NCBI GenBank assembly: GCA_051530055.1
Contig: CM121341.1
Coordinates: 5,332,001 to 5,396,000 of the forward strand
Length of the DNA: 64,000 nt
Source: Neoechinorhynchus agilis
Lineage: Eukaryota; Acanthocephala
Direction: 5' to 3'
The notes below the pieces were generated by a model. That model searched no databases. It saw nothing but the letters and a program-made list of their open reading frames with translations, and had not been told where the DNA came from. Position numbers and translations under genes: made by a program. This document shows, in pieces, positions 45,190 to 57,159 of this stretch (positions within the stretch are counted from its first letter, which is position 1; each line of letters opens with the position of its first letter).

Positions 45190-46190
45190 TTTGATGATAC
45201 CTTCCATAAAGTAACTGAGCCTCCTTTTTCGGTTTCCTTTTAACTGAAAAGAGAATTTGCGTTCATCCGAAATCGTCTTTTTTTGTCGATTGAGCATTTT
45301 TGTTTGAGTTTTGCGTTGGACACTTTTCAAATTTTTATTTAGAATTTTTCATTTTCATGGGAGTCGCCTTTTTCGGTTTCCTTTTAACTGAAAAGAGAAT
45401 TTGCGTTCATCCGAAATCGTCTTTTTTTGTCGATTGAGCATTTTTGTTTCTTTTATTTTTAGTTGGACACTTTTCAAATTTTTATTTAGAATTTTTCATT
45501 TTCATGGGAGTCGCCTTTTTCGGTTTCCTTTTAACTGAAAAGAGAATTTGCGTTCATCCGAAATCTCTTTTTTTGGTCGATTGAGCATTGTTGAGTTTTG
45601 CGTTGGACACTTTTCAAATTTTTATTTAGAATTTTTCATTTTCATGGGAGTCGCCTTTTCGGTTTCCTTTTAACTGAAAAGAGAATTTGCGTTCATCCGA
45701 AATCTTTTTTTGGATTGAGCATTTTTGTTTGAGTTTGTATTGGACACTTTTCAAATTTTTATTTAGAATTTTTCATTTTCATGGGAGTCGCCTTTTTCGG
45801 TTTCCTTTTAACTGAAAAGAGAATTTGCGTTCATCCGAAATCTTTTTTTGTCGATTGAGCATTTTTGTTTCTTTTATTTTTAGTTGGACACTTTTCAAAT
45901 TTTTATTTAGAATTTTTCATTTTCATGGGAGTCGCCTTTTTCGGTTTCCTTTTAACTGAAAAGAGAATTTGCGTTCATCCGAAATCGTCTTTTTTGGTCG
46001 ATTGAGCATTTTTGTTTCTTTTATTTTTAGTTGGACACTTTTCAAATTTTTATTTAGAATTTTTCATTTTCATGGGAGTCGCCTTTTTCGGTTTCCTTTT
46101 GGCTGAAAAGAGAATTTGCGTTCATCCGAAATCGTGTTTTTTGGTCGATTGAGCATTTTTGTTTGAGTTTTGCATTGGACACTTGAGATA
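45190..46190 (+). repeat. Tandem repeat, unit about 143 bp, about 7 copies, upstream of FEN1
   Basis: Units contain GGGAGTCGCCTTTTTCGG, TTCCTTTTAACTGAAAAGAG, TTTGCGTTCATCCGAAATC and GGACACTTTTCAAATTTTTA. The array ends about 55 bp before the FEN1 ATG, so the FEN1 promoter lies in or at the edge of it. Confidence 0.92.
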
Positions 46191-46242
46191 GAGTTCAATT
46201 TTGAGCGTTGATTTCGTACCATTTCAAAAATGTTCGTTTTAG

Positions 46243-48542
46243 ATGGGTATTCATAGCCTTGCGAAATTGATAGCGGAACAATGCCCGAACGCGATAAAGG
46301 AGTTTGACATCAAGCATCTCTTCGGTATTTGTTTTAATTTTAATTGCAACCCGAAATTCTTGTCTTAGGTCGAAAGATCGCGATTGATGCATCGATGTTC
46401 ATTTACCAATTTTTGATAGCAGTTCGTCAGGACGGTCAGAATTTGATGAATGAGAAGGGCGAAGTGACGAGTCATCTGAACGGTTTGTTTTACCGGACGA
46501 TTCGGATGCTTGAGAATGGAATAAAGCCTTTGTATGTGTTCGATGGTAAGCCGCCGGATCTTAAATCCCATGAATTGGACAAGCGAGCTCAAAGGAGGGA
46601 TGAGGCTGAGCAGTTGAAACAGACGGCCATCGATGAAGGCGACAAGGAAGCAGTGGATAAATATACAAGAAGACTCGTTAAGGTCACTAGTGAGCATAAT
46701 GAGGAATGTAAGACGCTTCTTAAATTAATGGGAGTTCCTTATGTGGATGCTCCTTGTGAAGCTGAGGCTCAATGTGCGAGTCTCGTTAAGGATGGAGTTG
46801 TATATGCGACCGGAACTGAAGATATGGACGCATTGACCTTTGGTTCGACCATTATGCTAAGAAATCTCAACTTTAGTGATTCAAAGTAAAATCGCTTTTG
46901 GTATTTACTTTGTGTTATGAAATCTTCTTAGAAAAGTGCCTATAAGAGAGTATAGTTTGGACAAAATTCTATCAGGAATGGAGCTGAACTCACAAGATGA
47001 GGTAAATTGTCTTGTTATTTGAAACAAATATTCATTGTGATTTAAGTTTATTGATTTGTGCATATTAATGGGATGTGATTATTGTGATACAATCAGAGGA
47101 ATCGGCCCGAAACGATCGCTCGAACTTATAAAGAATCATAAATCGATCGAGAAGATCATTAACAAATTAGACCGAAAAAAGTATACCATTCCAGAGAACT
47201 GGTGTTTTAAGGAGGCAAAAGAAATGTTTAAAAACCCTGAAGTTTATAAAGCAACTGATCTTGAGGTAAGGATTAAAGTTTTTAGAAAAAAAACGCTTAG
47301 CTTCAATGAACGTTCATTGCATTTTTTCAGCCGATTTTCAAATTTTTATCGGTAATAAAACAAAAAGATATCTCGAGTTTTATACCAACAAAAATTAAAA
47401 AAATCGCCTCCTTCGAAATATTCAACTTCTAAGAGTATTTTTGTTGAGAAATGTACCATTGTTGTGCAATTCATACAATCGTACAGGTTCTTTGGTGATT
47501 TTCTTAGCTTACTTTTGGTATTGGTTTAACGAAACAACTTTAAAATGCTTCAAAGTTGGCAAATATATCTAAAATCCTCTTTAAGAACAAATTTGGACGT
47601 TGTTTTTAAACGAATGTTTTGATTTGAAATCCGATTTTGCAACTAAGAATATATTATCCGAATGAAAATTACATTGGAAAAGGATACCTTATTTTCGTAT
47701 AATTTATTTGCGATATTTCACGAGGGGTAATCGCGATAAGAGGGATGAGCTGACGGGCAGCTTTTCTCTCCGTTGCCCTCCTCTGATTCCTTTTCAGATA
47801 ACAGAAGAAAAGCTTCCTGACGAAGACGCAAGGCGTGGAAAATTTGAAGCAAGAAATAAATAAAACACCCATTTTCCGTTCGATAATAAATCTGGAGATT
47901 TTTCGAAAAAAATAACAATCATTTGGAAAATGTCGCAATTGACGAAATATCGGGAATAAATTAGTCACTTGTTATAAATACCAAAATAATTCGAGTCTAG
48001 CTCGTTGGAATTAAATAACATTTCTGAATCGCATAAATCTTTTCGACGGTATTTCTGATATTTTCCATTCATTGTCGTTGTTTTCAAAACTTTAATAATG
48101 TCCTAATTAACCAAATTTCAGCTACAAATTAGTCAATAAAAATCCAAAAGAGATATTATAAATACGAAAATCAAGGAAAAACCTTTTGCACTCCCGTACT
48201 TTAGATAAAGTGGACAGTTCCTGATGAGGAAGGACTAATAAAGTTCATGGTTGAAGACAAAGGATTTGGGTTTGTTTGAAATGTCTCTCATACTGTTTCT
48301 CTCTATATTACATCTAAATAGTCTCGACCGGATCCAGAAAGGATTAAAGAAGATTGAGAGTTCAAAGGAAAAAACAAGCCAAACTCGAATCGATGGGTTT
48401 TTTGCTTCCGTCCCCCGTGAAATACCAAAAAGAAAGGTTATCATCACGCTTTATTTTATTTTGTTTAATTTTTAAAACGTAGGTTGAAGATAAAAAGGAG
48501 AGGAAATCGAACACAGGGAAAAAACGTAAATCACTCAAGTGA
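46243..48542 (+). CDS. FEN1: Flap endonuclease 1
   Basis: Seven exons: 46243-46324, 46369-46886, 46933-47001, 47047-47265, 48205-48269, 48322-48436, 48483-48542; 375 residues (human 380). Starts [20 protein letters not shown] as FEN1 does. Metal ligands visible: Asp34 (AIDAS), VFDGKP, CEAEAQ, TEDMD and [15 protein letters not shown] with the helix-hairpin-helix. PENW and [10 protein letters not shown] match the family. QTRIDGFF is the PCNA-binding PIP box, followed by a basic tail (KKRKSLK-type). It removes 5' flaps in Okazaki fragment maturation and base-excision repair. Introns are 44-52 nt except the fourth (47266-48204, 939 nt). The ATG directly follows TTTTAG. Confidence 0.96.
47266..48204 (+). 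other. Long fourth intron of FEN1 with a hammerhead-like motif
   Basis: The intron is about twenty times longer than its neighbours. Near 47817-47845 it has CTGACGA-AG-ACGC, a 3-nt loop, GCGT-G-GAAAA, the same plan as the hammerhead-like motifs elsewhere, and an AAATAAATAAAAC tail follows. This suggests an inserted element. Frames inside (47669-47968 minus) have no supported product. Confidence 0.55.
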
Positions 48543-49440
48543 TAAATTGTGGTTTGATCGTGTTGATTGTCACAATAATCGAACTGGTCTATTTTTCTTT
48601 TGCATATAATAATCGTGGAGTTTGTTTTTTGTAATGACCAGAAAGGCGAATTAACTATTGTATTCTATCGAACCCAAATTAATCGATAATGAAGGCAAAT
48701 TTGAAATAAAGACAGTGGTAGAATGAGACCAAAAATTAGCCGAAGCACTGAGGCTCGATCGATCTATAATTAATCCGTCTCGTTGAAATTGTGCCTTCCA
48801 GCCCCCCCGATGATGATCCGGAACTATTTTGAGAAAATTAACCGAACGGATTCTTCATTTCCATTCAGACTTTATTTGTTGCTCACAGCATGATGCTCCG
48901 GCGTGTCCCAAAGGGCACATTTCCACTTTATGAAGAAAGTTATGGCTTTACTCGTCAGTTTGCACATTGTCTGATTTGGAGTTCCACTAAGGAAAGAACT
49001 TTGTCAAACAGAGAATGTTTCTCATTTACACTAAAGACGTTTTGACAAATAACCTCACTGGTAAAGAACAATTCTAGACGTGCCCGAGCGATTTTCGTGT
49101 TCTGAATTTAAGTTCATTCAAAGAAGACCTTCTGAGAAGACACTTCATCTTGTTACTCATCTCTCTCAACTTGTTACTTTCGCACGGCTAACCAAAAGGC
49201 GTAAAAGATGGAGCGACAAAAAAATGGTGGTGTTGAAGAATACGAATTGTCCGCATAATATGAGAATTGCCGTGAGATCTGACAAAAAAAATAGAGCCAC
49301 AATTTCCAGATCCTAAATGTCCAACAAAATTCGATCGGTTCTCCATCAACCATGAAACCTAAAGCACCTCCGTTCACGTCCATTTGCAGATCAAACGAAC
49401 AAAAAAAGACGTCCACAACGCCACTTCTAATACTCTGAAA
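48543..49440. other. Intergenic, 0.9 kb, faint SPRY-like trace on the minus strand
   Basis: No gene model holds. On the minus strand near 49330-49400, LQMDVNGGALGFMVDGEPI resembles one strand pair of a SPRY domain, but the frame around it has nothing else of the fold. It could be a fragment of a decayed gene or chance. Confidence 0.35.
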
Positions 49441-52400
49441 ATCCCCTTCTCCGGCCCCCAGAGATCTTCGGGTCCCGGTTGAAGTTCTCGTTAGTCTTCG
49501 TTTTTAGTACAAAAATCTCAATGTGTTCTTATATTTGAGATCTCTCCGACGAACTCCTTGAATCCACGGCGATGGATTTTAATGGACTAGAAAGCACCAA
49601 CCAGCTCGTTTTTCTGAAGATCCCCTTCTCCGGCCCCCAGATGATCTTCGGGTCCCGGTTGAAGTTCTCTTTAGTTTGTTCGTTTTTAGTACACAAATCT
49701 CAACGTGTTCTTATATTTGAGATCTCTCCGACGAACTCCATGAATCCACGGCGATGGATTTTAATGGACTAGAAAAGACGAACTCGTTTTTCTGAAGATC
49801 CCCTTCTCCGGCCCCCAGATGATCTTCGGATCCCGGTTGAAGTTCTCGTTAGTCTTCGTTTTCAGTACACAAATCTCAATGTGTTCACCATGTTTGAGAT
49901 CTCTCCGGCGAACTCCTTGAATCCACGGTGATGGATTTTAATGGACTTGAAAGCACCAACCAGCTCGTTTCTCTGAAGATCCCCTTCTCGCCCCCCAATG
50001 ATCTTCGGGTCCCGGTTGAAGTTCTCGTTAGTCTTCGTTTTTAGTACAAATCTCAACGTGTTCTTATATTTGAGATCTCTCCGACGAACTCCTTGAATCC
50101 ACGGTGATGGATTTTAATGGACTAGAAAGCACCAACCAACTCGTTTTTCTGAAGATCCCCTTCTCCGGCCCCCCAATGATCTTCGGGTCCCGGTTGAAGT
50201 TCTCGTTAGTTTGTTCGTTTTTAGTACAAAAATCTCAATGTGTTCTTATATTTGAGATCTCTCGGCGAACTCCTTGAATCCACGGTGATGGATTTTAATG
50301 AACTAGAAAGCACCAACCAACTCGTTTTTCTGAAGATCCCCTTCTCCGGCCCCCCAGATGATCTTCGGGTCCCGGTTGAAGTTCTCTTTAGTTTGTTCGT
50401 TTTTAGTACACAAATCTCAACGTGTTCTTATATTTGAGATCTCTCCGGCGAACTCCTTGAATCCACGGCGATGGATTTTAATGGACTAGAAAAGAACACC
50501 AACCAACTCGTTTTTCTGAAGATCCACTTCTCCGGCCCCCAATGATCTTCGGGTCTCGGTTGAAGTTCTCGTTAGTCTTCGTTTTTAGTACAAAAATCTC
50601 AATGTGTTCTTATATTTGAGATCTCTCCGACGAACTCCTTGAATCCACGGCGATGGATTTTAATGGACTAGAAAGCACCAACCAGCTCGTTTTTCTGAAG
50701 ATCCCCTTCTCCGGCCCCCCAATGATCTTCGGGTCCCGGTTGAGAAGTTCTCGTTAGTCTTCGTTTTTAGTACACAAATCTCAATGTGTTCTTGTATTTG
50801 AGATCTCTCCGACGAACTCCATGGATTCACGGCGATGGATTTTAATGGACTTGAAAGCACCATCCAACTCGTTTTTCTGAAGATCCCCTTCTCGGGCCCC
50901 CCAATGATCTTCGGGTCCCGGTTGAAGTTCTCGTTAGTCTTCGTTTTTAGTACACAAATCACAATGTGTTCTTATATTTGAGATCTCTCCGACGAACTCC
51001 ATGAATCCACGGCGATGGATTTTAATGGACTAGAAAGCACCAACCAACTCGTTTTTCTGAAGATCCCCTTCTCCGGCCCCCCAGATGATCTTCGGGTCCC
51101 GGTTGAAGTTCTCGTTAGTCTTCGTTTTTAGTACACAAATCTCAATGTGTTCTTATGTTGAATCTCTCCGGCGAACTCCATGAATTCACGGCGATGGATT
51201 TTAATGGACTTGAAAGCACCAACCAGCTCGTTTTTCTGAAAGTCCCCTTCTCCGGCCCCCAATGATCTTCGGGTCCCGGTTGGGATTCTCGTTAGTCTTC
51301 GTTTTTAGTACACAAATCTCAATGTGTTCTTATATTTGAGATCTCTCCGGCGAACTCCTTGAATCCACGGTGATGGATTTTAATGGACTTGAAAGCACCA
51401 ACCAGCTCGTTTTTCTGAAGATCCCCTTCTCCAGCCCCCCATTGATCTTCGGGTCCCGGTTGAAGTTCTCGTTAGTCTTCGTTTTTAGTACACAAATCTC
51501 AATGTGTTCTTGTATTTGAGATCTCTCCGGCGAACTCCTTGAATCCACGGCGATGGATTTTAATGGACTAGAAAGCACCAACCAACTCGTTTTTCTGAAG
51601 ATCCATTTCTCCGGCCCCCCAATGATCTTCGGGTCCCGGTTGAAGTTCTCGTTAGTTTGTTCGTTTTTAGTACACAAATCTCAATGTGTTCTTATATTTG
51701 AGATCTCTCCGGCGAACTCCTTGAATCCAAGGCGATGGATTTTAATGGACTAGAAAGCACCAACCAGCTCGTTTTTCTGAAGATCCCCTTCTCCGGCCCC
51801 CAATGATCTTCGGGTCCCGGTTGAAGTTCTCGTTAGTCTTCGTTTTTAGTACACAAATCTCAATGTGTTCTTATATTTGAGATCTCTCCGACGAACTCCT
51901 TGAATCCACGGCGATGGATTTTAATGGACTAGAAAAGAACACCAACCAACTCGTTTTTCTGAAGATCCCCTTCTCCGGCCCCCCCCAATGATCTTCGGGT
52001 CCCGGTTGAAGTTCTCGTTAGTTTGTTCGTTTTTAGTACACAAATCTCAATGTGTTCTTGTATTTGAGATCTCTCCGGCGAACTCCTTGAATCCACGGCG
52101 ATGGATTTTAATGGACTTGAAAGCACCAACCAGCTCGTTTTTCTGAAGATTTCCTTCTCCGGCCCCCCAATGATCTTCGGGTCCCGGTTGAAGTTCTCGT
52201 TAGTCTTCGTTTTTAGTACACAAATCTCAATGTGTTCTTATATTTGAGATCTCTCCGACGAACTCCTTGAATCCACGGTGATGGATTTTAATGGACTTGA
52301 AAGCACCAACCAGCTCGTTTTTCTGAAGATCCCCCTTCTCCGGCCCCCAATGATCTTCGGGTCCCGGTTGAAGTTCTCGTTAGTCTTCGTTTTTAGTACA

Positions 52401-54420
52401 CAAATCTCAATGTGTTCTTATATTTGAGATCTCTCCGACGAACTCCTTGAATCCACGGCGATGGATTTTAATGGACTACTAGAAAGCACCAACCAATTCG
52501 TTTTTCTGAAGATCCCCTTCTCCGGCCCCCCAATGATCTTCGGGTCCCGGTTGAAGTTCTCGTTAGTCTTCGTTTTTAGTACACAAATCTCAATGTGTTC
52601 TTGTATTTGAGATCTCTCCGGCGAACTCCTTGAATTCACGGCGATGGATTTTAATGGACTTGAAAGCACCAACCAACTCGTTTTTCTGAAGATCCACTTC
52701 TCCGGCCCCCCAATGATCTTCGGGTCCCGGTTGAAGTTCTCTTTAGTTTGTTCGTTTTTAGTACAAAAATCTCAATGTGTTCTTATATTTGAGATCTCTC
52801 CGACGAACTCCTTGAATCCACGGCGATGGATTTTAATGGACTAGAAAAGAACACCAACCAACTCGTTTTTCTGAAGATCCCCTTCTCCGGCCCCCCAATG
52901 ATCTTCGGGTCCCGGTTGAAGTTCTCGTTAGTCTCTTCGTTTTTAGTACAGAAATCTCAACGTGTTCTTATATTTGAGATCTCTCCGGCGAACTCCTTGA
53001 ATCCACGGCGATGGATTTTAATGGACTAGAAAGCACCATCCAACTCGTTTTTCTGAAGATCCACTTCTCCGGCCCCCCAATGATCTTCGGGTCCCGGTTG
53101 AAGTTCTCGTTAGTCTTCGTTTTCAGTACACAAATCTCAATGTGTTCTTGTATTTGAGATCTCTCCGGCGAACTCCTTGAATTCACGGCGATGGATTTTA
53201 ATGGACTTGAAGGCACCAACCAACCCGTTTTTCTGAAGATCCCCTTCTCCGCCCCCCCCCCAATGATCTTCGGGTCCCGGTTGAAGTTCTCGTTAGTCTT
53301 CGTTTTTAGTACACAAATCTCAATGTGTTCTTATATTTGAGATCTCTCCGGCGAACTCCTTGAATCCACGGCGATGGATTTTAATGGACTTGAAGGCACC
53401 AACCAACCCGTTTTTCTGAAGATCCCCTTCTCCGGCCCCCCAATGATCTTCGGGTCCCGGTTGAAGTTCTCGTTAGTCTTCGTTTTTAGTACACAAATCT
53501 CAATGTGTTCTTATATTTGAGATCTCTCCGACGAACTCCATGGATCCACGGCGATGGATTTTAATGGACTTGAAAGCACCATCCAACTCGTTTTTCTGAA
53601 GATCCCCTTCTCCGGCCCCGCAATGATCTTCAAGTCCCGGTTGAAGTTCTCGTTAGTTTGTTCGTTTTTAGTACACAAATCTCAATGTGTTCTTATATTT
53701 GAGATCTCTCCGACGAACTCCATGGATTCACGGCGATGGATTTTAATGAACTAGAAAGCACCAACGAACCCGTTTTTCTGAAGATCCCCTTCTCCGGCCC
53801 CCCAATGATCTTCGGGTCCCGGTTGAAGTTCTCGTTAGTTTGTTCGTTTTTAGTACACAAATCTCAATGTGTTCTTATATTTGAGATCTCTCCGACGAAC
53901 TCCATGAATCCACGACGATGGATTTTAATGGACTAGAAAGCACCAACGAACTCGTTTTTCTGAAGATCCCCTTCTCCGGCCCCCAATGATCTTCGGGGCC
54001 CGGTTGAAGTTCTCGTTAGTTTGTTCGTTTTTAGTACACAAATCTCAATGTGTTCTTATATTTGAGATCTCTCCGACGAACTCCATGGATCCACGGTGAT
54101 GGATTTTAATGGACTAGAAAGCACCAACCAACTCGTTTTCTGAAAGTCCCCTTCTCCGGCCCCCAGATGATCTTCGGGTCCCGGTTGAAGTTCTCGTTAG
54201 TCTTCGTTTTTAGTACACAAATCTCAACGTGTTCTTATATTTGAGATCTCTCCGACGAACTCCATGGATTCACGGCGATGGATTTTGATGGACTAGAAAG
54301 CACCAACCAGCTCGTTTTTCTGAAGAATGCCTTCTCCGGCCCCCCAATGATCTTCGGGTCCCGGTTTAAGTTCTCGTTAGTTTGTTCGTTTTTAGTACAC
54401 AGATCTCATTGTTCTCTCAA
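49440..54420 (+). repeat. Satellite, unit about 182 bp, about 27 copies
   Basis: Units contain GATGGATTTTAATGGACTAG, CACCAACCAACTCGTTTTTC, GATCTTCGGGTCCCGGTTGA and GAGATCTCTCCG-CGAACTCC. Starts at 51553, 52644, 52826, 53554 and 53736 fit 182 bp. Both strands are open for about one unit (plus: MDFNGLESTNQLVFLKIPF; minus: RDPKIIGGPEKGIFRK), which explains the many short frames here; indels break them between units. It is more GC-rich than the other satellites. Confidence 0.95.
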
Positions 54421-54672
54421 TGTGTTCATATATTTGACATCTCTCCTTTTTTTGCAGAGTGCGGAAACCTCTGAGTGGTGTGCTGTACTCATGTGCTCAC
54501 AAGAGCCATTATAGATAGGTAAAAACGTATTCAACACCACCGCACAACACTTTTGAAACATGTGAGTCAAAAGTGTTTTTTTTAATGGTTATAGTCCGAA
54601 ACAGCTTCAGATTTAGTAGCCAAGGTGTCATCATCGTTTACTACTACTGTTAGTCGCCGTTCATTCCGTAGA

Positions 54673-55170
54673 ATGCTGGCTCGGTGTCTTCGGTCTCAAA
54701 ACTCAACTGAGGACACAGGCATCATTCCAAGAGTGCCAAATAGTGAAAACTGTTATCTGTGCAATAAGAATAAAGCCGATGCGAGTCTCGCTTGCTGTGG
54801 AACGCCTACTTGTACAGAATGCATGGAGAAAATGAGCGCTGTATTGAACATCGTAACAAAACACAGCGGACGATTCTCGTGTCCATGCCGAAAGTGTTCT
54901 ACCCTCTGGTGCTCGTCCATGGCGTACAGATCAAGTTCGGCTGAAGTAACTCAATCCGTCACTGTTAGAAACAATCAGAATCGCTCAAGCGATCTACGAC
55001 GTAGGAAGAGAGTTCAAAAGTCACCGTCGTCAGCCGTTTGCTACACTCCAAGCACCGCTTCACCTCAATACTCACCTTCGTGTACTCCAGCGCATGATCC
55101 AAAAGTCGAACTGACAAATTTTATCGCCAGAATGAGGCTGGATTTCTCTAAGGATTCCTATACTCTGTGA
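54673..55170 (+). CDS. Cysteine-rich, RING-like orphan protein
   Basis: First in-frame ATG 54673 gives 165 residues; the frame is open from about 54590, so an upstream exon is possible (GGTTATAG near 54580 could be an acceptor). A zinc-finger-like stretch reads CYLCNKNKADASLACCGTPT, CTECMEKMS, then FSCPCRKCSTLWC, reminiscent of a RING or RING-variant finger. The rest is Ser/Arg/Pro-rich and looks disordered (RNNQNRSSDLRRRKRVQKSP). Family and role not recognised. The 182-bp satellite ends about 250 bp upstream, beside a strong TTTTTTTGCAG acceptor-like sequence at about 54450. Confidence 0.5.
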   Translation: MLARCLRSQNSTEDTGIIPRVPNSENCYLCNKNKADASLACCGTPTCTECMEKMSAVLNIVTKHSGRFSCPCRKCSTLWCSSMAYRSSSAEVTQSVTVRNNQNRSSDLRRRKRVQKSPSSAVCYTPSTASPQYSPSCTPAHDPKVELTNFIARMRLDFSKDSYTL

Positions 55171-56011
55171 GAAGTATTTAAACAAAACTGATGGATGGGA
55201 TTTCTTCACGAGAGGAAGAGCAAAATGATAGTTTTTTTATTCCTAATCAAAAAGATATTTTGTTTGCTCGAGAATAAAACTTCACACACACAAAAAGTAA
55301 TGGCATTAAAAGTCTTAGATTTGTAGAAAATCCTGATTATATGCAGAATTTGAGCAATGCGAATTTATTTCGAATTTTGAATTGTAATGACATTCAATCC
55401 CGGATAAAAGATATGAAATATTTATCGGAGGGGGAAGTTTAGCCTCATCTCTGGAGGATTATCGTGGCCACAATTCAAACTTTATAATTCCTTAGAATTT
55501 TCCATTTCTCTATGATCAATTTTTAACGAATCAAAAGTCAAGAACGCTTATATCAAAGTGTAATTTCCCGGCTAAAAACGAAATTGGAATTCTTAGAGGG
55601 AACTTTGACGTCCTGATTCATAGCCCTCGCTATGTAAGTCATTTTCCGTTATTAATCGATTATCGATTCGAATTGGGGGGATATCATTTCCTTAGTAGCA
55701 GTGAACTAATCATGGCGATGAAATGAAATCGACGACCGCAAACGGATGATAATGCCGAAGATGGTCAAAGTAAATTTAAAGTTGGGCAATTTTTTTAATG
55801 CTTCAATTATAAAATACTGATTATGAATTTTTGGTTAAGCACTCCAGGACAATGCCGGGTAAACTGGCTGGGATTTTAATATTATTAAAAGTAGTTTTTA
55901 TGGATAAAATTGACCTTTCTAAATACAATTCCAAACAAAAAATTGTTGATCAGAGCGCCGCACTTTTTTCCATTTTACGACGTGGTTTTTTCGATTTAAA
56001 GAAATTATTCG
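55171..56011. other. Intergenic, no gene seen
   Basis: About 840 bp. The frame 55831-56043 has an ATG but no motif and runs into the foldback arm, so I do not call it. Confidence 0.4.
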
Positions 56012-56287
56012 TTATAGTTTCAGTTTCAATTAGCGATGTTTGATTCAGAAATAGATTTATCTTGAAAAAATTTCGGCCTTTTCGTTAGCCTACTTCAGTC
56101 AATCTGCAATTTAAAAGAAGCATTTTCAAATAGTTTACCCGGTGGGACTCGCAGATTGGCAACAAAGCTGACTACAACAATGCTTCTTTTAAATTGTAGA
56201 TTGACTGATGAAGGCCAACGAAAAGGCCGAAAATTTTCAATATAAATCTATTTTCCGAATCAAACATCGCTAATTGAAACTATAAGT
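56012..56287. mobile_element. Foldback element with a hammerhead-like motif in its arms
   Basis: Arms of about 110 bp (56012-56125 and 56177-56287) are inverted copies with a loop of about 50 bp. The right arm reads CTGATGA-A-GGCC, the 8-nt loop AACGAAAA, GGCC-GAAA-ATTTTC at 56205-56240. The left arm carries a diverged complement of it. It has no coding capacity. Inverted arms suggest two element ends joined head to head, or a MITE. Confidence 0.75.
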
Positions 56288-56969
56288 TAATTCCATTGTC
56301 TATATCGATAGATAGCAACTATTTTAGATTAGACTAATTATAATTGCCGAATTTATCGAGTATTCTTCCAATTGTGATGCTCACTGTAACCGAAAATTCA
56401 TAGAATAATTTTTGGTTTATGATATAAAAAAGGTTTTAGTAATCGACTTGAGTGTTCGATTCGAGTTTCACCTGAAGGTTATTATCATGGCAAAAAACTC
56501 CACAGATCATATTGATTTAATGATTTTCTATAACGATTCAAAATAAAGCACCCGAGTTAATGCTCGGAATGAGCTCTCTTTTTTGAAAAAATATCGTCTG
56601 CTCAAATGAGTATCATATTGAAGCTTTTATTCTGAATAATCATTGATTCTAAACAACGAAACTCGGACTCCTAAACGAGTGGATTGCAAAGCGTTTTTAG
56701 AGAAAAACTAACAGTTCAATTGTCGATATGACATTAAACTTGCGAAAAAAAACTAGAAAAATGATTAACCGGGTGAAGACTTCTTAAAAATAATTCTAGC
56801 AGTTAAATTGACCAGAAGACGTCAATAACGAACGCTGCAAATGCTGCCATCGGATATTTGTTTCAGGTAATTTCTCGCCAGAAAAACCCTCAAGGAATTG
56901 TAAGAAATCAGTCAAAAACATTTTTCCAGTAGAAATCTTTGAAGATTGAACTGTTCATATTGGTTTTTT
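56288..56969. other. Intergenic, no gene seen
   Basis: About 680 bp of AT-rich sequence between two foldback elements. No frame, repeat or motif that I would defend. Confidence 0.4.
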
Positions 56970-57075
56970 ATGGCGAAGAAATTAAAATGATTTTATTTTA
57001 AAATCTGATATTTCGGCCAAACAACCTTGATTTGAAAATAAAATCATTTTAATTTCTTCGCCGTAAAAAACCAAT
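56970..57075. mobile_element. Foldback/MITE-like element, copy 2
   Basis: Near-perfect inverted arms (TATGGCGAAGAAATTAAAAT with ATTTTAATTTCTTCGCCGTA) around a core with CTGATATTTCGGCC. Same family as 35461-35590. On the reverse strand GGCCGAAATATC followed by AAAATAAAATCATTTTAATT recalls the tail of the hammerhead-like motif. Confidence 0.7.
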
Positions 57076-57159
57076 ATTTTTTTGTCTCCGTAGGAAAATG
57101 ATAAATTTTCGAATGATAAAAAAGTATTTACAAACATTCATGCCACCGCCTTTCTGGAT

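Noticed and set aside
48543-49440. SPRY-domain gene on the minus strand
   Set aside because: Only about 20 residues resemble the fold and the flanking frame has nothing supporting it.
49572-54514. Series of 64-115 codon frames on both strands
   Set aside because: They are repeats of one 182-bp satellite unit read on both strands. Indels break every frame between units.
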